From positions 9,695,501 through 9,759,500 of the forward strand of contig NC_092570.1 in NCBI RefSeq assembly GCF_037975245.1: a stretch of 64,000 nucleotides of DNA. The letters are read 5' to 3'. The notes beneath the pieces are model-generated. The model was given only the letters and a program-made list of their open reading frames with translations. It had not been told where the DNA came from and ran no database searches. Positions 62,987 to 64,000 of the stretch are shown here, piece by piece (position 1 is the first letter of the stretch; each line of letters begins with the position of its first letter). Position numbers and translations under genes: made by a program. This DNA is from Apostichopus japonicus (taxonomy: Eukaryota > Echinodermata > Holothuroidea > Aspidochirotida > Stichopodidae).

Positions 62987-63619
62987 TTCGGGGGAAAGGA
63001 GTAATATCGATGATGTTTTTGGCAGCTCAGGTATACAACTTTACACACTAAAAGTATTGTTATGAGTGAGGTATACAAACAGTGACGTCACATGGTCACC
63101 TGATGTCTTCGGAATGTTTCAGGAATGTCTGAAATAGGTTTCATAAAAAGCTGACTTTTCTTCCCATTTTTCACGTATTTAACGTCCGAAATTGGTAAAG
63201 TTAATTACAGCAATGTAATTGGAGTGAGTTAAGGATTACATATATGCAAAATGGTGGGATTTTATGTTCATCGAAAAGTCTCCATAGTTGGTTTGTAGAA
63301 TAGACACTTTTTTTCTCTTTTTTTTCTAGGGAAAGTTGTCTTTTATTCAAACAGGGAGATGCTGAGAAGTGAAGTAATGTTCAATTAACATTGTAAAGAA
63401 GCCATAAATAAGAGGTCGGAACTGAAGAGCCTAGGTAGGGATTTCTAAAGGGGAAGGAATTTCTAAGTAAATGGGATTTAAAGACAGAGCGGTTTCTATT
63501 ATTTGGGTCGTAATTGGTTGCTATGTAGTTGGAGTTTTTGAATTGTACTTAGTGTACCTGGAATTTGGGGGCTAGACCCACTTAGGAAATGGACTTTCTA
63601 TAGGGATGAGGCTTTAAGT
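62987..63619. other. Non-coding, no gene seen
   Basis: AT-rich; nothing recognised. Confidence 0.5.
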
Positions 63620-64000
63620 GAGAAGTTTGAATACAGAGATTTGGTAGTTATTTCGGAAGTAAGTTAATGCTACATTATGTTTCAATAGGAGTTTGTTGAT
63701 CATTGGATCATTCTCTAGGTTGTTTTTATATAGTCTGGTATTAAATTCTACGAGTAGGGTGAATAAAGATTTTGTTTCCTCCGAGGAGAACGTGAGAGGT
63801 AGCTATAGCCTATAAGAAGGGATATTTAGGGCAAGTCGGTAAGCTGTGGTGTGGATTCTATTTAAATTTTGCTTATTGGAATTTGAAATGGTAAGCAAAG
63901 AGATGCTTCCGTAACTGAGAATTGGTTTTATTTTGGAATTGTAGATTTGGATAGTGGTTTTCGCAAGAAATTATACTTGTGTGAGAGGATTTGGATGTAT
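63620..64000 (-). mobile_element. LINE reverse-transcriptase fragment at the window edge
   Basis: On the minus strand IYNSKIKPILSYGSISLLT, then NLNRIHTTAYRLALNIPSYR, has the order of the thumb region of I/Jockey-type LINE reverse transcriptases (...RPILxYGS...LxRIQxxALRxALG.P). An in-frame TAG lies at about 63803. The element continues beyond position 64000. Inactive as read. Confidence 0.6.

Overview
The window looks like nuclear DNA of an animal. It is AT-rich, its two recognisable genes are eukaryotic (one split by GT-AG introns, one with a TATA/CCAAT promoter), and most of the length is microsatellites, tandem repeats and mobile-element remains. A marine deuterostome, probably an echinoderm, is my best guess. 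The reasons are repeated TAGGCCTA palindromes, an animal lipoxygenase predicted to be R-type, a multi-exon integrase-like gene of a kind known from marine invertebrates and fish, and the SINE, LINE and hAT content. The species cannot be fixed from sequence alone.

Layout. 1-5.7 kb: no clear gene; a (TA)n tract, a hAT-type MITE (950-1289) and a 1.5-kb foldback element (4172-5662). 5.98-9.7 kb, minus strand: a complete four-exon gene for an arylacetamide-deacetylase-like serine hydrolase; intron 1 carries a TTAA-flanked foldback element and intron 3 is mostly trinucleotide repeat. 9.8-20.5 kb: two hAT-type elements with perfect 8-bp target duplications, a five-copy 228-bp tandem array and otherwise no gene. 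21.1-23.2 kb, minus strand: an uninterrupted animal lipoxygenase (670 aa, PLAT plus catalytic domain, all five iron ligands) with its own TATA and CCAAT boxes. 23.6-42.4 kb: repeats only, namely a hAT MITE, a 54-bp tandem array, a decayed ~235-bp array invaded by SINEs, a ~190-bp-spaced motif, tRNA-derived pieces, a 982-bp solo LTR and another hAT MITE. 42.7-52.6 kb, plus strand: a broken integrase-core gene in five exons, with a LINE fragment and two perfect hairpins in an intron and a 4.48-kb CACTG-ended DNA transposon inside exon 4. 52.6-64 kb: more repeats, a (TA)n-bounded element, a THAP-domain fragment and a LINE reverse-transcriptase fragment at the right edge.

The two intact genes are both lipid/ester enzymes: a membrane-anchored carboxyl-ester hydrolase and a fatty-acid dioxygenase. 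They lie on the same strand about 11 kb apart, but nothing in the sequence shows that they act together. The most unusual region is 42.7-52.6 kb, where a former domesticated or element-derived integrase gene has been interrupted by another transposon. That transposon has dense TTAGTC subterminal repeats and a 1.24-kb internal palindrome.
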